From Sphingomonas sp. PAMC26645 (lineage in GTDB: Bacteria > Pseudomonadota > Alphaproteobacteria > Sphingomonadales > Sphingomonadaceae), in the NCBI RefSeq assembly GCF_004795835.1, contig NZ_CP039249.1:3323001-3387000 (forward strand): a DNA stretch of 64,000 bases, written 5' to 3'. The notes under the pieces were generated by a model. It ran no database searches. It was not told where the DNA came from and saw only the letters and a program-made list of their open reading frames with translations. Position numbers and translations under genes: made by a program. Each line of letters starts with the position of its first letter. The first letter of the stretch is position 1. Positions 9,685-18,130 of this stretch are shown piece by piece.

Positions 9685-10322
9685 CAAACGCCACGTCCCA
9701 TCAAGGCCAGCACTTCCTTGCGGCTGCGCTCGTCGTCGCGGAACACGCCCATCATCCGGCTCGTGACCATCGTCACCCCCGGCGTGCGGACACCGCGCGC
9801 CGTCATGCAGGCATGGCTCGCCTCGATCACCACCGCGACGCCCTGCGGCTTGAGGTTGTCCCAGATGCAGTCGGCCACTTCCGCGGTCAGCCGCTCCTGC
9901 ACCTGCAACCGCCGCGCGAAGCCGTGCAGCACGCGCGCGAGCTTCGAGATACCGACGACATGGTCGCGCGGCAGGTAGGCGATGTGCGCCTTGCCGATGA
10001 TCGGCGCCATGTGATGCTCGCAATGCGACTGGAACGGGATGTCCTTGAGCAGGACGATCTCGTCATAGCCGCCGACTTCCTCGAACACGCGTTCGAGATG
10101 TTTCGCCGGATCGTCGCCATAGCCCGCGCAATATTCCTTCCACGCACGTGCAACACGACGCGGTGTATCGAGCAGCCCCTCGCGGGTCGGATCGTCGCCC
10201 GCCCAGCGGATCAGCGTACGGATCGCCGACGCTACGTCTTCGGGCACAATCACCTTGCCGTCGGGACCCAGTACATCGCCCCCAGCTGGCCGCCCCTCGG
10301 ACCCGTTCAGTTCATCCCGCAT
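9684..10322 (-). CDS. folE: GTP cyclohydrolase I
   Basis: FolE converts GTP to dihydroneopterin triphosphate, the entry to folate and other pterins. The 212-residue protein carries the zinc and active-site motif FQSHCEHHMAPIIGKAHIAY, then RLQVQERLT and EASHACMTARGV with the second zinc cysteine. I chose the ATG at 10322 (MRDELNGSEG), which has an AGGG ribosome-binding site; upstream in-frame ATGs give an untypical extension. It is first in the folE-reductase-folB operon, joined by an ATGA overlap. Confidence 0.96.
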   Translation of the reverse strand: MRDELNGSEGRPAGGDVLGPDGKVIVPEDVASAIRTLIRWAGDDPTREGLLDTPRRVARAWKEYCAGYGDDPAKHLERVFEEVGGYDEIVLLKDIPFQSHCEHHMAPIIGKAHIAYLPRDHVVGISKLARVLHGFARRLQVQERLTAEVADCIWDNLKPQGVAVVIEASHACMTARGVRTPGVTMVTSRMMGVFRDDERSRKEVLALMGRGV

Positions 10323-10525
10323 CGCAACACCCTTTGTCAGCATACCCAAACATCGGAACATGGGTCCTCTTTTGCAACTGTTTCATTTCAGCAACGCGCC
10401 ATAAATCCCAGTAATCCGGGGCTCAAAATGCGTTGACGCTAGATCGTTTTCGTCGTTACTTCGCCATACCTGAAAAACTAAATCGTGAATCGGCACAGAC
10501 CGGCACGATCGGGGAGAGGACTGAC

Positions 10526-13500
10526 ATGGCCAAGTTCGAATTGCTCGCCGCCTCGGCGATGATACTCCTGTCGATTGCGCCGGCAATGGCCCAGACGGCC
10601 ACCACATCGGCTGGAAATGCCGGCCCCACCAATGGCCCCGGGCAGGAAGCGCCGTCGACGCCCAGCACATCGACCCAGACCACCCCCGCCTATACCGCGG
10701 CCAGCGCCTATGCGTCGCAGGATATCGTGGTTACCGCGCAACGCCAATCGCAACGTTTGCAGGATGTTCCGATTGCAGTGAGCGCTTTTACCGCGGACAC
10801 GATCTCGAAGCAGCAGATCGTCAACCCGAGTGCGCTCCAGCAGACGTTGCCCAACGTCACCTTCACCAAGACCAATTTCACCACGTCGAGCTTCACGATC
10901 CGCGGCATCGGCGATCTCTGCGTCGGCGCGACCTGCGACCAGGCGACCGCGATCCACGTCAACGACATGCCGCTGGTCACCACGCGACTGTTCGAAAGCG
11001 AGTTCTTCGATCTCGAGCGGATCGAGGTTCTGCGCGGTCCGCAGGGCACGCTGTTCGGCCGTAACGCCACCTCGGGCGTGGTCAACTTCATCACCGCCAA
11101 GCCGGACCTGTCGGGGATCCACGCCGCCGCCGAGGCCGAATACGGCAATTATGACTCGAAGCGTGCGCGGGCGATGATCAACCTGCCCTTCACCGACACG
11201 CTCGGCATCCGCGTCGCGGGCACGTATCTCAACCGCGACGGCTATACCAAGAACACCTATGACAATTCTAAGATCGACGGGCGCGACCTGTATTCGATCC
11301 GTGGCACGTTGTCGTGGGAGCCGACCAGCGATACCCGCGTCGACCTGATCGGCTATTATTTCCGCGAGAAGGACAATCGCAGCCGCATCCAGAAGCAGCT
11401 GTGCCATCGCGATCCGACCGGCATCCTGGGCTGCCTTCCCGATCGGCTCGCGAACGAAACGCCGAACGGCAACTCGACGCTGGCCGCGACGCTCGCCTCG
11501 ACACAGTATTTCGGGATTGCCGGCACGCAGCTCGGGCATCCCGAGATTGCCGCGATCGGCCTGCAGAACCTGTATGCGACCGACACCTATGCCGGGGTCG
11601 TCAATCCCGGCGACGTCCGCACCGTCCGGATCGACTCAAACCCGACCTATTTCGCCGAGGAAGAGCAGTACACCGCCAAGATCTTCCATGATTTCGGTCC
11701 GGTCTCGTTCAACTTCACCGGCGGGTTCTCGCGCAACACCGTCGACAGCACGACCGATTTCAACCTCGCGGTCGAGAATCCCCTCGCGGCCAATGTCGGC
11801 CTGAACACGCTGAACGCAATCGGCCGCCCCGGCGTGGTGATCCCGCTGCCCGGCGGCGCGCTGGTCAATACCGGCTATCTCAATGGCGTCCGTTCCGTGC
11901 TGATCCCCAATGGCCCGGCCGGCGGCGCGTGCCAGTCGGGTGCCGATCCCAACAATGTCGGCGTGTTCGGCGGCAACGGTATCGGCTGTTACGCGCAGAG
12001 CCTCGACGTCGATCGCTCGCGCCAGGTGAACCGGCAATATTCGGCCGAGGCGCATATCGACAGCTCGTTCGACGGCATGTTCAACTTCCTGCTCGGCGGC
12101 ATCTATGTCGATTCGCGCAGCCAGAACACCGACTATTTCGTCAACGCGTTCGGTCTGGATTACGCATCGGGCGTGCTCGGCGCGGCCAGCTCGGCGGCGA
12201 TCCCGGGCGTCAACGGCAACGCGTTCCTCGCGACGCCGTTCTACCGCAACGACGGCGACGATTTCCGCCTGAAATCCTACGGTATCTTCGGCGAGACCTA
12301 TTTCGAGTTCAACGACAAGTTGAAGCTGACGCTGGGCCTGCGCTACAATCACGACGAGAAGGACGTGAAGGCGCGTAACATCACGTTGAACGTGCTCACC
12401 CCAATCGGCGCGTCGAACATGACGCAGGGGCTGAACTACACCACCACCGACTTCGACTCCACGCGCGCCGGAGTTCAGGAATATGCGCTCGACAAAGTCA
12501 GCTTCTCGCGGCTCACCGGCCGTGCGGTGATCGACTACAAGATCTCGCCCGACAATCTGATCTACGCGTCCTATTCGCGCGGCTACAAGTCGGGCGGTAT
12601 CAATCCGCCCTTGCCCGCGACCTTCTCGGTGCCGACCACCTTCACGCCCGAGAAGATCGACTCGTTCGAGATCGGCTCGAAGAATACGTTCGGTAACGGC
12701 GCGTTGCGGCTCAATGTCACGGGCTTCTACTACAAGTACAAGCAGTTGCAGCTGAGCCGGATCGTCGCGCGGACCGCGGTCAACGACAATGTCGACGCCA
12801 ATGTCTACGGCGTCGAGGCGGAGGCGATCCTCAGCCCGATCCCGGCGTTCGTCGTCAACATGAACGCGAGCTACCTCCACAGCGAGGTGTCGGCGGACAA
12901 GTTCCTGGTCAATCCGCGCGATCCGTCGGGCGGCCGCTCGGATGCAGTGATCATCAAGGACCTGCAGAGCGCCGCCAACTGCGCGGTCGTCCCCACTACC
13001 GCGGGCAATATCGTCGGCGTGAACACCTATGTCGGCGCGGTGAACTCAGGTCTCGGCTTGCGCGCACCCGTGGCGATCCCGACGACCAACACCACCGGCG
13101 CGTACAGCCTGTGCTCGGTGCTGGCCTCGACCGCGGCCAATCCTCCGGCGGCGCTGCGTGCGCTGTTCGGCGTGCCTACCGGTGCTTTGCCGTACAGCGT
13201 GATCGACGGCGTCGGCGTCAACATCCGCGGCGGCAAGCTGCCCCAGGCGCCGACCTACAAATTCTCGGCTGGCGCGCAGTACACGATCGGGTTCGGCAAC
13301 GGCATGTCGATCGTGCCGCGCGTGGACCTCAACTACACCGGCGGCTTCACCGCATCGATCTTCAACCAGCTGGTCGACCGCGTGCAGGGCTATGAGGTGA
13401 TCAACGCGCAGGTGCAGCTGAATGGCGCGGAAGACCGCTGGTTCCTGCGCGGCTTCGTGCAGAATTTGACGAACAATGACTCGATCACGGGTCAGGCGGT

Positions 13501-13585
13501 CGGCGACCAGTCGTCGGGGCTGTTCACGAATATCTTCACGATCGACCCGCGGCGGTATGGGATTGCGGCTGGGTTCAAGTTCTGA
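10526..13585 (+). CDS. TonB-dependent outer membrane receptor
   Basis: The product is a 1019-residue outer-membrane receptor for active uptake of an unidentified ligand. The signal peptide is MAKFELLAASAMILLSIAPAMAQ. A Pro/Thr-rich linker follows, then the TonB box/plug start DIVVTAQRQSQRLQDVPIAV, the plug domain with LRGPQGTLFGRNATSGVVNF, and a long beta-barrel ending in an aromatic residue (YGIAAGFKF). I chose ATG 10526 because GGGGAGAGGACTGAC precedes it and the signal peptide begins there. Length and style match the large sphingomonad receptor family often linked to glycan or aromatic uptake. No FecIR-type regulators are adjacent. Confidence 0.95.
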   Translation: MAKFELLAASAMILLSIAPAMAQTATTSAGNAGPTNGPGQEAPSTPSTSTQTTPAYTAASAYASQDIVVTAQRQSQRLQDVPIAVSAFTADTISKQQIVNPSALQQTLPNVTFTKTNFTTSSFTIRGIGDLCVGATCDQATAIHVNDMPLVTTRLFESEFFDLERIEVLRGPQGTLFGRNATSGVVNFITAKPDLSGIHAAAEAEYGNYDSKRARAMINLPFTDTLGIRVAGTYLNRDGYTKNTYDNSKIDGRDLYSIRGTLSWEPTSDTRVDLIGYYFREKDNRSRIQKQLCHRDPTGILGCLPDRLANETPNGNSTLAATLASTQYFGIAGTQLGHPEIAAIGLQNLYATDTYAGVVNPGDVRTVRIDSNPTYFAEEEQYTAKIFHDFGPVSFNFTGGFSRNTVDSTTDFNLAVENPLAANVGLNTLNAIGRPGVVIPLPGGALVNTGYLNGVRSVLIPNGPAGGACQSGADPNNVGVFGGNGIGCYAQSLDVDRSRQVNRQYSAEAHIDSSFDGMFNFLLGGIYVDSRSQNTDYFVNAFGLDYASGVLGAASSAAIPGVNGNAFLATPFYRNDGDDFRLKSYGIFGETYFEFNDKLKLTLGLRYNHDEKDVKARNITLNVLTPIGASNMTQGLNYTTTDFDSTRAGVQEYALDKVSFSRLTGRAVIDYKISPDNLIYASYSRGYKSGGINPPLPATFSVPTTFTPEKIDSFEIGSKNTFGNGALRLNVTGFYYKYKQLQLSRIVARTAVNDNVDANVYGVEAEAILSPIPAFVVNMNASYLHSEVSADKFLVNPRDPSGGRSDAVIIKDLQSAANCAVVPTTAGNIVGVNTYVGAVNSGLGLRAPVAIPTTNTTGAYSLCSVLASTAANPPAALRALFGVPTGALPYSVIDGVGVNIRGGKLPQAPTYKFSAGAQYTIGFGNGMSIVPRVDLNYTGGFTASIFNQLVDRVQGYEVINAQVQLNGAEDRWFLRGFVQNLTNNDSITGQAVGDQSSGLFTNIFTIDPRRYGIAAGFKF

Positions 13586-13597
13586 GGGGGGACGCAA

Positions 13598-13975
13598 ACG
13601 ATCCTCCCCGCCCAGGGGGGCGGCGCCGAAGGTGACGGAGGGGGAGGACAATGCGCGGGCGTTTCCCTTACCTCCCCCTCCGTCTGGCAAGTGCCAGCCA
13701 CCTCCCCCTGGCGGGGGAGGATTTCAAGGAGGCCTCCCCCCTCGCAAGGGCGGGGACGCTGACCGGGCTCCCGCCCGCGTGGCGAACCGGGAAGAGTAAG
13801 GTCGCGTACGACCACCAACTCTTGTGGTCCGAAGGGGCTAGCCGCCGATTTGCTCCCCTCCCTGGAAGGGAGGGGTTGGGGGTGGGTCGGTCTGGATTGG
13901 CCGCGGTGGTTACCAAGCAGCCTACCCACCCCCGGCCCCTCCCTTTCAGGGAAGGGGGAAAATAGCGCACGTTCT
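13598..13975. repeat. Composite palindromic repeat region after the TonB receptor gene
   Basis: This gap of about 410 bases contains no credible gene. It is built from GC-rich inverted repeats: GACGGAGGGGGAGGA with CCTCCCCCTCCGTC near 13632-13686, a CACCTCCCCC/GGGGGAGG hairpin near 13700, GACCACCAACTCTTGTGGTC near 13808, and CCCTCCCTGGAAGGGAGGGG with CCCCTCCCTTTCAGGGA between 13855 and 13955. The 53 bases from 13671 recur with one mismatch at 32374-32426. The structures probably also end transcription from both sides. Confidence 0.75.
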
Positions 13976-13997
13976 CGTTACCGGCAGGGGAAGACGG

Positions 13998-14831
13998 TTA
14001 TTTCAGGCGCTTGGCGTGCCATGCGACATGATCCGGCATGAACGTCGAGATGAAGTTGTAGCTGTGGTCATACCCCGGCTGCATTCGTAGCGTCAGGTCG
14101 ATCCCCGCCGCGTCGCAAGTCTCCGCCAGCAGCTCGGGCTTCAACTGCTCCGCCAGAAAGCCGTCGGCATCGCCTTGGTCTACAAGGATGTCCTCCACCC
14201 GCGCGCCATCTTCGATCAGCGCACAAGCATCATAGGGGCGCCACTCCATGCGGTCCTCCCCTAGATACCCGCCGAGCGCCTTCTCGCCCCAGGCGCACTG
14301 CAACGGCGCGACGATCGGGGCGAACGCAGACACGCTCCGGAAGCGATCGGGATTGCGCAGCGCGATCGTCAGCGCACCATGCCCGCCCATCGAGTGGCCG
14401 AAGATTCCCTGCCGCGCCATGTCCGCCATCGAAAACTCCGCCGCGATCAGCGCTGGCAGTTCGTCCTCGACATAGGACCGCATCCGGAAATTCTTCGCCC
14501 AGGGCTCCTCCGTCGCATCGACGTAGAAGCCCGCGCCCTTGCCGAAGTCGTACGCATCGTCGTCCGGCACGTCGTCGCCGCGTGGCGAGGTATCCGGCGC
14601 GACCAGGATCACGCCCAGTTCGGCACACGCGCGCCGATACTCGCCCTTGTCCATGACGTTGGCGTGCGTGCAGGTCAGGCCCGACAGGAACCACAGCACG
14701 GGTAACCGCGCGCCCTCGTCATGCGGCGGCACGTAGACCGCGAAGGTCATGTCGGTGCCGGTTGCGGTGGAGGCGTGGCGGTAGACGCCCTGCGTGCCGC
14801 CATACGCCTTGCTGGTGGAGACGGTCTCCAT
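13998..14831 (-). CDS. fghA: S-formylglutathione hydrolase
   Basis: FghA hydrolyses S-formylglutathione to formate and glutathione, the second step of glutathione-dependent formaldehyde oxidation. The 277-residue esterase-D protein shows LPVLWFLSGLTCTHANVMDK, the nucleophile elbow GIFGHSMGGHGALT, and a C-terminal catalytic histidine in PGYDHSYNFISTF. ATG 14831 overlaps the upstream VOC gene stop (ATGA). A longer open frame upstream belongs to the VOC region and is not part of the protein. It is third in the operon after the dehydrogenase and the VOC gene. Confidence 0.94.
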   Translation of the reverse strand: METVSTSKAYGGTQGVYRHASTATGTDMTFAVYVPPHDEGARLPVLWFLSGLTCTHANVMDKGEYRRACAELGVILVAPDTSPRGDDVPDDDAYDFGKGAGFYVDATEEPWAKNFRMRSYVEDELPALIAAEFSMADMARQGIFGHSMGGHGALTIALRNPDRFRSVSAFAPIVAPLQCAWGEKALGGYLGEDRMEWRPYDACALIEDGARVEDILVDQGDADGFLAEQLKPELLAETCDAAGIDLTLRMQPGYDHSYNFISTFMPDHVAWHAKRLK

Positions 14832-15214
14832 CACGCGACCCGGTGCGCGGCGCAAAGCTTGTTGCCCGACGGATCGCGCAGATAGGCGAGATACAGCGTG
14901 CGACCCGCGGTGCCCTGGCGGATACCGGGCGGGTTCTCGCACGCGGTGCCGCCATGCGCGAGACCCGCGGCGTGCCACGCATCGGCGGCCTCGGGCGACG
15001 CAGCGACGAAGCCCATCGTGCTGCCGTTGCCATGGCTCGCCGGCTGCCCGTCGATCGGCTTCGTCAGCAGGAAACGGCCGCCGGCGTGGGCGTAGACCAC
15101 CCGGCCCCATTCATCGACCACGCCCTCGGGCACGCCGAGCGCGCCCAAAGCCGCGTCGTAGAACGCCTTCGACGCGGCGATATCGTCCGCGCCGAGCATG
15201 ATATGGCTGAACAT
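14831..15214 (-). CDS. VOC (glyoxalase/bleomycin-resistance fold) family protein
   Basis: A 127-residue vicinal-oxygen-chelate protein starting MFSHIMLGADDIAASKAFYD. The last segment LYLAYLRDPSGNKLCAAHRV has the usual Asp-Pro-x-Gly-Asn ending of the fold. It is translationally coupled to fghA (ATGA overlap) and lies 10 nt after the formaldehyde dehydrogenase gene. The family includes glyoxalases, lyases and antibiotic-binding proteins; the context suggests a glutathione- or aldehyde-related role, which is inference only. Confidence 0.85.
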   Translation of the reverse strand: MFSHIMLGADDIAASKAFYDAALGALGVPEGVVDEWGRVVYAHAGGRFLLTKPIDGQPASHGNGSTMGFVAASPEAADAWHAAGLAHGGTACENPPGIRQGTAGRTLYLAYLRDPSGNKLCAAHRVA

Positions 15215-15224
15215 CCGGCCGTCC

Positions 15225-16331
15225 TCAGTAGATCACGACGGAGCGGATGCTCTCGCCGGCGTGCATCAGGTCGAAGCCCTTGTTGATCTCGTCGAGCGTC
15301 AGGCGGTGCGTGATCATCGGGTCGATCTCGATCATCCCGTTCATGTACCAGTCGACGATCTTCGGCGTATCGGTCCGCCCGCGCGCGCCGCCAAACGCGG
15401 TGCCGCGCCAGTTGCGCCCGGTGACGAGCTGGAACGGTCGCGTCGAGATCTCCTTGCCCGCCTCGGCCACGCCGATCACGATCGACGTGCCCCAGCCGCG
15501 ATGGCATGCCTCCAGCGCCTGCCGCATCACCGTCGTGTTGCCGGTCGCATCGAACGTATAATCCGCACCGCCATCGGTGAGCGCGACGATGTGCTGGACG
15601 ATGTCGCCCACATCCTTGGGGTTGGCGAAGTGCGTCATGCCGAAGCGACGGCCCCATTCCTCGCGGTCGGGGTTGATGTCGACGCCGACGATCATCCCAG
15701 CACCGGCAAGCCGCGCGCCCTGGATCACGTTCAGCCCGATCCCGCCAAGCCCGAACACGACGACCGTGTCGCCCGGCTGGACCTTAGCCGTATGCACCAC
15801 CGCGCCGACCCCGGTCGTCACGCCGCAGCCGACGTAGCACGACGTATCGAACGGCGCGTCCTCGCGGATCTTCGCCACCGCAATCTCCGGCAACACGGTA
15901 AAATTGGAGAAGGTCGAGCAGCCCATGTAATGGAAGATCGGCTGGCCCTTGTAGCTGAACCGCGTCGTCCCGTCGGGCATCAGCCCCTTGCCCTGCGTAG
16001 CGCGGATCGCGGTGCACAGGTTGGTCTTCTGGCTGAGGCACGACTTACACTGGCGGCATTCGGGCGTGTAGAGCGGGATGACGTGATCGCCGACCGAGAC
16101 GCTGGTCACGCCGGCGCCCACTTCGCGGACGATGCCGGCGCCTTCATGGCCCAGCACGCTCGGAAACAACCCTTCCGAATCAAGCCCGTCGAGCGTGTAC
16201 GCGTCGGTATGGCAGATGCCCGTCGCCATGATTTCGACGAGCACTTCGCCGAATTTCGGTCCTTCGAGGTCGAGTTCGACGATCTCGAGCGGTTTTTTTG
16301 CCTCGAAGGCTACGGCGGCGCGGGTCTTCAT
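15225..16331 (-). CDS. frmA: S-(hydroxymethyl)glutathione dehydrogenase / class III alcohol dehydrogenase
   Basis: This enzyme oxidises S-hydroxymethylglutathione, formed from formaldehyde and glutathione, with NAD+. It has 368 residues. It shows the catalytic zinc region [15 protein letters not shown] and GHEGAGIV, the structural zinc cysteines in [16 protein letters not shown], and the nucleotide-binding [31 protein letters not shown] precedes ATG 16331. A longer open frame upstream is not supported. It leads the frmA-VOC-fghA formaldehyde operon and is divergent from the DUF2945-type gene. Confidence 0.96.
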   Translation of the reverse strand: MKTRAAVAFEAKKPLEIVELDLEGPKFGEVLVEIMATGICHTDAYTLDGLDSEGLFPSVLGHEGAGIVREVGAGVTSVSVGDHVIPLYTPECRQCKSCLSQKTNLCTAIRATQGKGLMPDGTTRFSYKGQPIFHYMGCSTFSNFTVLPEIAVAKIREDAPFDTSCYVGCGVTTGVGAVVHTAKVQPGDTVVVFGLGGIGLNVIQGARLAGAGMIVGVDINPDREEWGRRFGMTHFANPKDVGDIVQHIVALTDGGADYTFDATGNTTVMRQALEACHRGWGTSIVIGVAEAGKEISTRPFQLVTGRNWRGTAFGGARGRTDTPKIVDWYMNGMIEIDPMITHRLTLDEINKGFDLMHAGESIRSVVIY

Positions 16332-16450
16332 GAGTGGGTCTCCTTGATTGCCGCCCTGATGGCCCCCGTGCCCTGCGTCTGCAACCCATACGCGATGCAA
16401 CCAATGCCGCGTTGCCGCGCTTGATCCTTTCAAATCAAGGAGATGGCGCG

Positions 16451-16654
16451 ATGAAGGATCCGAAGAAGGGCGACGAGGTCACCTGGAAATCGCACGGCGG
16501 CGAAGCGCACGGCACGGTCGAGAAGAAGCAGACCACCGATACGAAGATCAAGGGCCACACCGTCAAGGCCTCCAAGGAGGAGCCGCAGTTCATCGTAAGG
16601 AGTGACAAGGGCGGCAAGGCAGCGCACAAGGCGGACGCGCTCACCAAGGCGTGA
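16451..16654 (+). CDS. Small DUF2945 (hypervirulence-associated TUDOR domain)-like protein
   Basis: A 67-residue basic protein starting [19 protein letters not shown] with a single small beta-barrel pattern (W-x-S-H-G-G and [20 protein letters not shown]) followed by a lysine-rich tail. This matches the DUF2945/HVA1 TUDOR-like family, whose function is not established. CAAGGAGATGGCGCG precedes the start; an inverted repeat CTTGAT/ATCAAG at 16420-16439 overlaps the ribosome-binding site. The SWIB-domain gene follows 47 nt downstream. Confidence 0.8.
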   Translation: MKDPKKGDEVTWKSHGGEAHGTVEKKQTTDTKIKGHTVKASKEEPQFIVRSDKGGKAAHKADALTKA

Positions 16655-16701
16655 CCACGCGCGCAGTGCCCAACGCACGTGCGCAACAGGAAGGAATGCT
16701 T

Positions 16702-16962
16702 ATGGCTACAGCTCCCAAGACCGGCGGCATCCACGCCCCCGTCCAGCCCTCTCCCGAGCTCGGCGAGATCGTCGGCAACGACAAGCTGCCGCGCAGCGAA
16801 GTGATCAGCAAGGTTTGGGTCTACATCAAGGCCCACAACCTCCAGAACCCCGAGAACAAGCGCGAGATTCTGGCTGACGAGAAGCTGAAGAAGGTCTTCG
16901 GGCGTGACAAGTGCACGATGTTCGAGATGAACAAGTACATCTCGCAGCACGTCAAGGCCTAA
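16702..16962 (+). CDS. SWIB/MDM2 domain protein
   Basis: An 86-residue protein whose C-terminal two thirds form a SWIB domain: LPRSEVISKVWVYIKAHNLQ, then PENKREILADEKLKKVFG and MFEMNKYISQHV. SWIB domains occur in eukaryotic chromatin remodellers and in some bacteria, where they are thought to bind DNA or protein partners; the role here is unknown. ATG 16702 has AAGGA six bases upstream; the ATG at 16696 is a close alternative. The preceding small TUDOR-like gene is probably cotranscribed. Confidence 0.85.
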   Translation: MATAPKTGGIHAPVQPSPELGEIVGNDKLPRSEVISKVWVYIKAHNLQNPENKREILADEKLKKVFGRDKCTMFEMNKYISQHVKA

Positions 16963-16984
16963 CCGCCCGCACTGCACGGCAAGC

Positions 16985-17021
16985 GGCGACGGGGCATCGT
17001 GAGCGATACCCGTCGCCCCTT
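16985..17021 (+). terminator. Hairpin after the SWIB gene
   Basis: A 9-bp stem GGCGACGGG/CCCGTCGCC encloses a further ATCG/CGAT pairing and is followed by CCTTGAT. It is placed 22 nt after the SWIB stop codon. The T-run is weak. Confidence 0.55.
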
Positions 17022-17145
17022 GATCTAACCCCGTCGAGGGTTCGAAATACCGAAATATTGTCGTTGCTCGAATGTTACCGCGCACGACCGGACGCTAGCC
17101 TCGCGCTTGATCGTCCCACCCGACCGGCGTAATGCGCCAGCCGAT

Positions 17146-17222
17146 GCCCCCGTAGCTCAGCCGGATAGAGCGACGGTTTCCTAAACCGTAGGCCGCGTGT
17201 TCAAATCTCGCCGGGGGCACCA
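17146..17222 (+). tRNA. tRNA-Arg (anticodon CCT)
   Basis: The acceptor stem GCCCCCG/CGGGGGC closes the cloverleaf. The D-loop is TAGCTCAGCCGGATAGAGC, the anticodon stem ACGGT/ACCGT encloses loop TTCCTAA with anticodon CCT, and the T-arm contains TTCAAATC. The CCA end is encoded at 17220-17222. Confidence 0.95.
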
Positions 17223-17283
17223 GCTTTTCCGCAGTAGGCCGCTGCCGCTTTGGCGGCTTCTAAACGCCGGGCGGACGACACTT

Positions 17284-17949
17284 TTATCCGCAGCAGCGTT
17301 TGGATTTCTTCCCCGAGCCGCAGGGGCACGGATCGTTTCGGCCGATCTTCGCCGGTGTGGCGACCACCGGTGTGCCTGATGATGCACCTGCGTCCTGGGA
17401 ATGCACTGCATGAAGTTTCAGGACAGCAGCGATGATCTGCGCGGGGGCGCGCTCGTCGAGAGCGTTGACCTCGACGCTGTCGAGCGTGGTCTCGTTGGTG
17501 ACGATCGCGATCAGCGCCCTGATCTGCGCCACTGCGTCGGCGGTATCGGGATCGGTGCCGTCGCCCAACGCCGTCCAGCTTTCCGGCCTGAGTGCCACCG
17601 CTTCGGCGAAACCGTCGATCCAGGCTTCCCAGAGGATATCGCCATTGCGGTCGTCGGTGTCGAAGATCGGCTGAGGCTTGCCGCGGGTCAGGTCGCGAAC
17701 GATCTCGGCGTAGCGTGCCATCACTGCATCTACGAACCACTGGACGTCGGCGGGATCGTCGAACGGCGGGTCGACGCTATCGTCTGAGCCCCAGATGCTC
17801 TGGAGCCACTCGCTCTGCGGGATCGTGTCGGGGCCGACCACCAAGGCCGTCAGGAAGCCGTCGAGTTCGGTGAGCAGCATCGGCTCCTCGAGTGGAAGGT
17901 CGGCGAGCGCGCCGTCGAGACGTCGGAAACGGGAGGGGAGATTTTTCAT
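17284..17949 (-). CDS. UPF0149 family protein with C-terminal SEC-C zinc motif
   Basis: A 221-residue YecA/UPF0149-type protein. The N-terminal helical domain contains LDGFLTALVVGPDTIPQSEW, typical of the family. A linker leads to the SEC-C metal-binding tail RNDPCPCGSGKKSKRCCG, which binds zinc and resembles the C-terminus of SecA. YecA-type proteins have been linked to ribosome or SecA association, but no function can be assigned here. ATG 17949 is chosen because the family sequence begins there. It converges on the tRNA-Arg gene. Confidence 0.88.
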   Translation of the reverse strand: MKNLPSRFRRLDGALADLPLEEPMLLTELDGFLTALVVGPDTIPQSEWLQSIWGSDDSVDPPFDDPADVQWFVDAVMARYAEIVRDLTRGKPQPIFDTDDRNGDILWEAWIDGFAEAVALRPESWTALGDGTDPDTADAVAQIRALIAIVTNETTLDSVEVNALDERAPAQIIAAVLKLHAVHSQDAGASSGTPVVATPAKIGRNDPCPCGSGKKSKRCCG

Positions 17950-18130
17950 CGGTTCGGGTCGGCTACCTTGGAGAATGCAGTGCGTCATAGCCCGCCGATG
18001 ATGGGCGCTGCCAGCGACGAGTGGTGCAAAGTCCTGCGCCAACCGGAATGGATGGGGCGCGTGACACTTGCCTCGTGCGGGCGATCCTTCCATTGCATTC
18101 GGGTCGCCCACCGGATCGGGAAATTCGTAC

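Noticed and set aside
10355..10382. GGAAC followed by GTT upstream of the TonB receptor gene as an EcfG promoter
   Set aside because: The spacer is 20 bases rather than 16-17.
13586..13997. Short open frames in the repeat region after the TonB receptor gene
   Set aside because: They translate palindromic repeats (Pro/Arg/Gly runs) and lack ribosome-binding sites.
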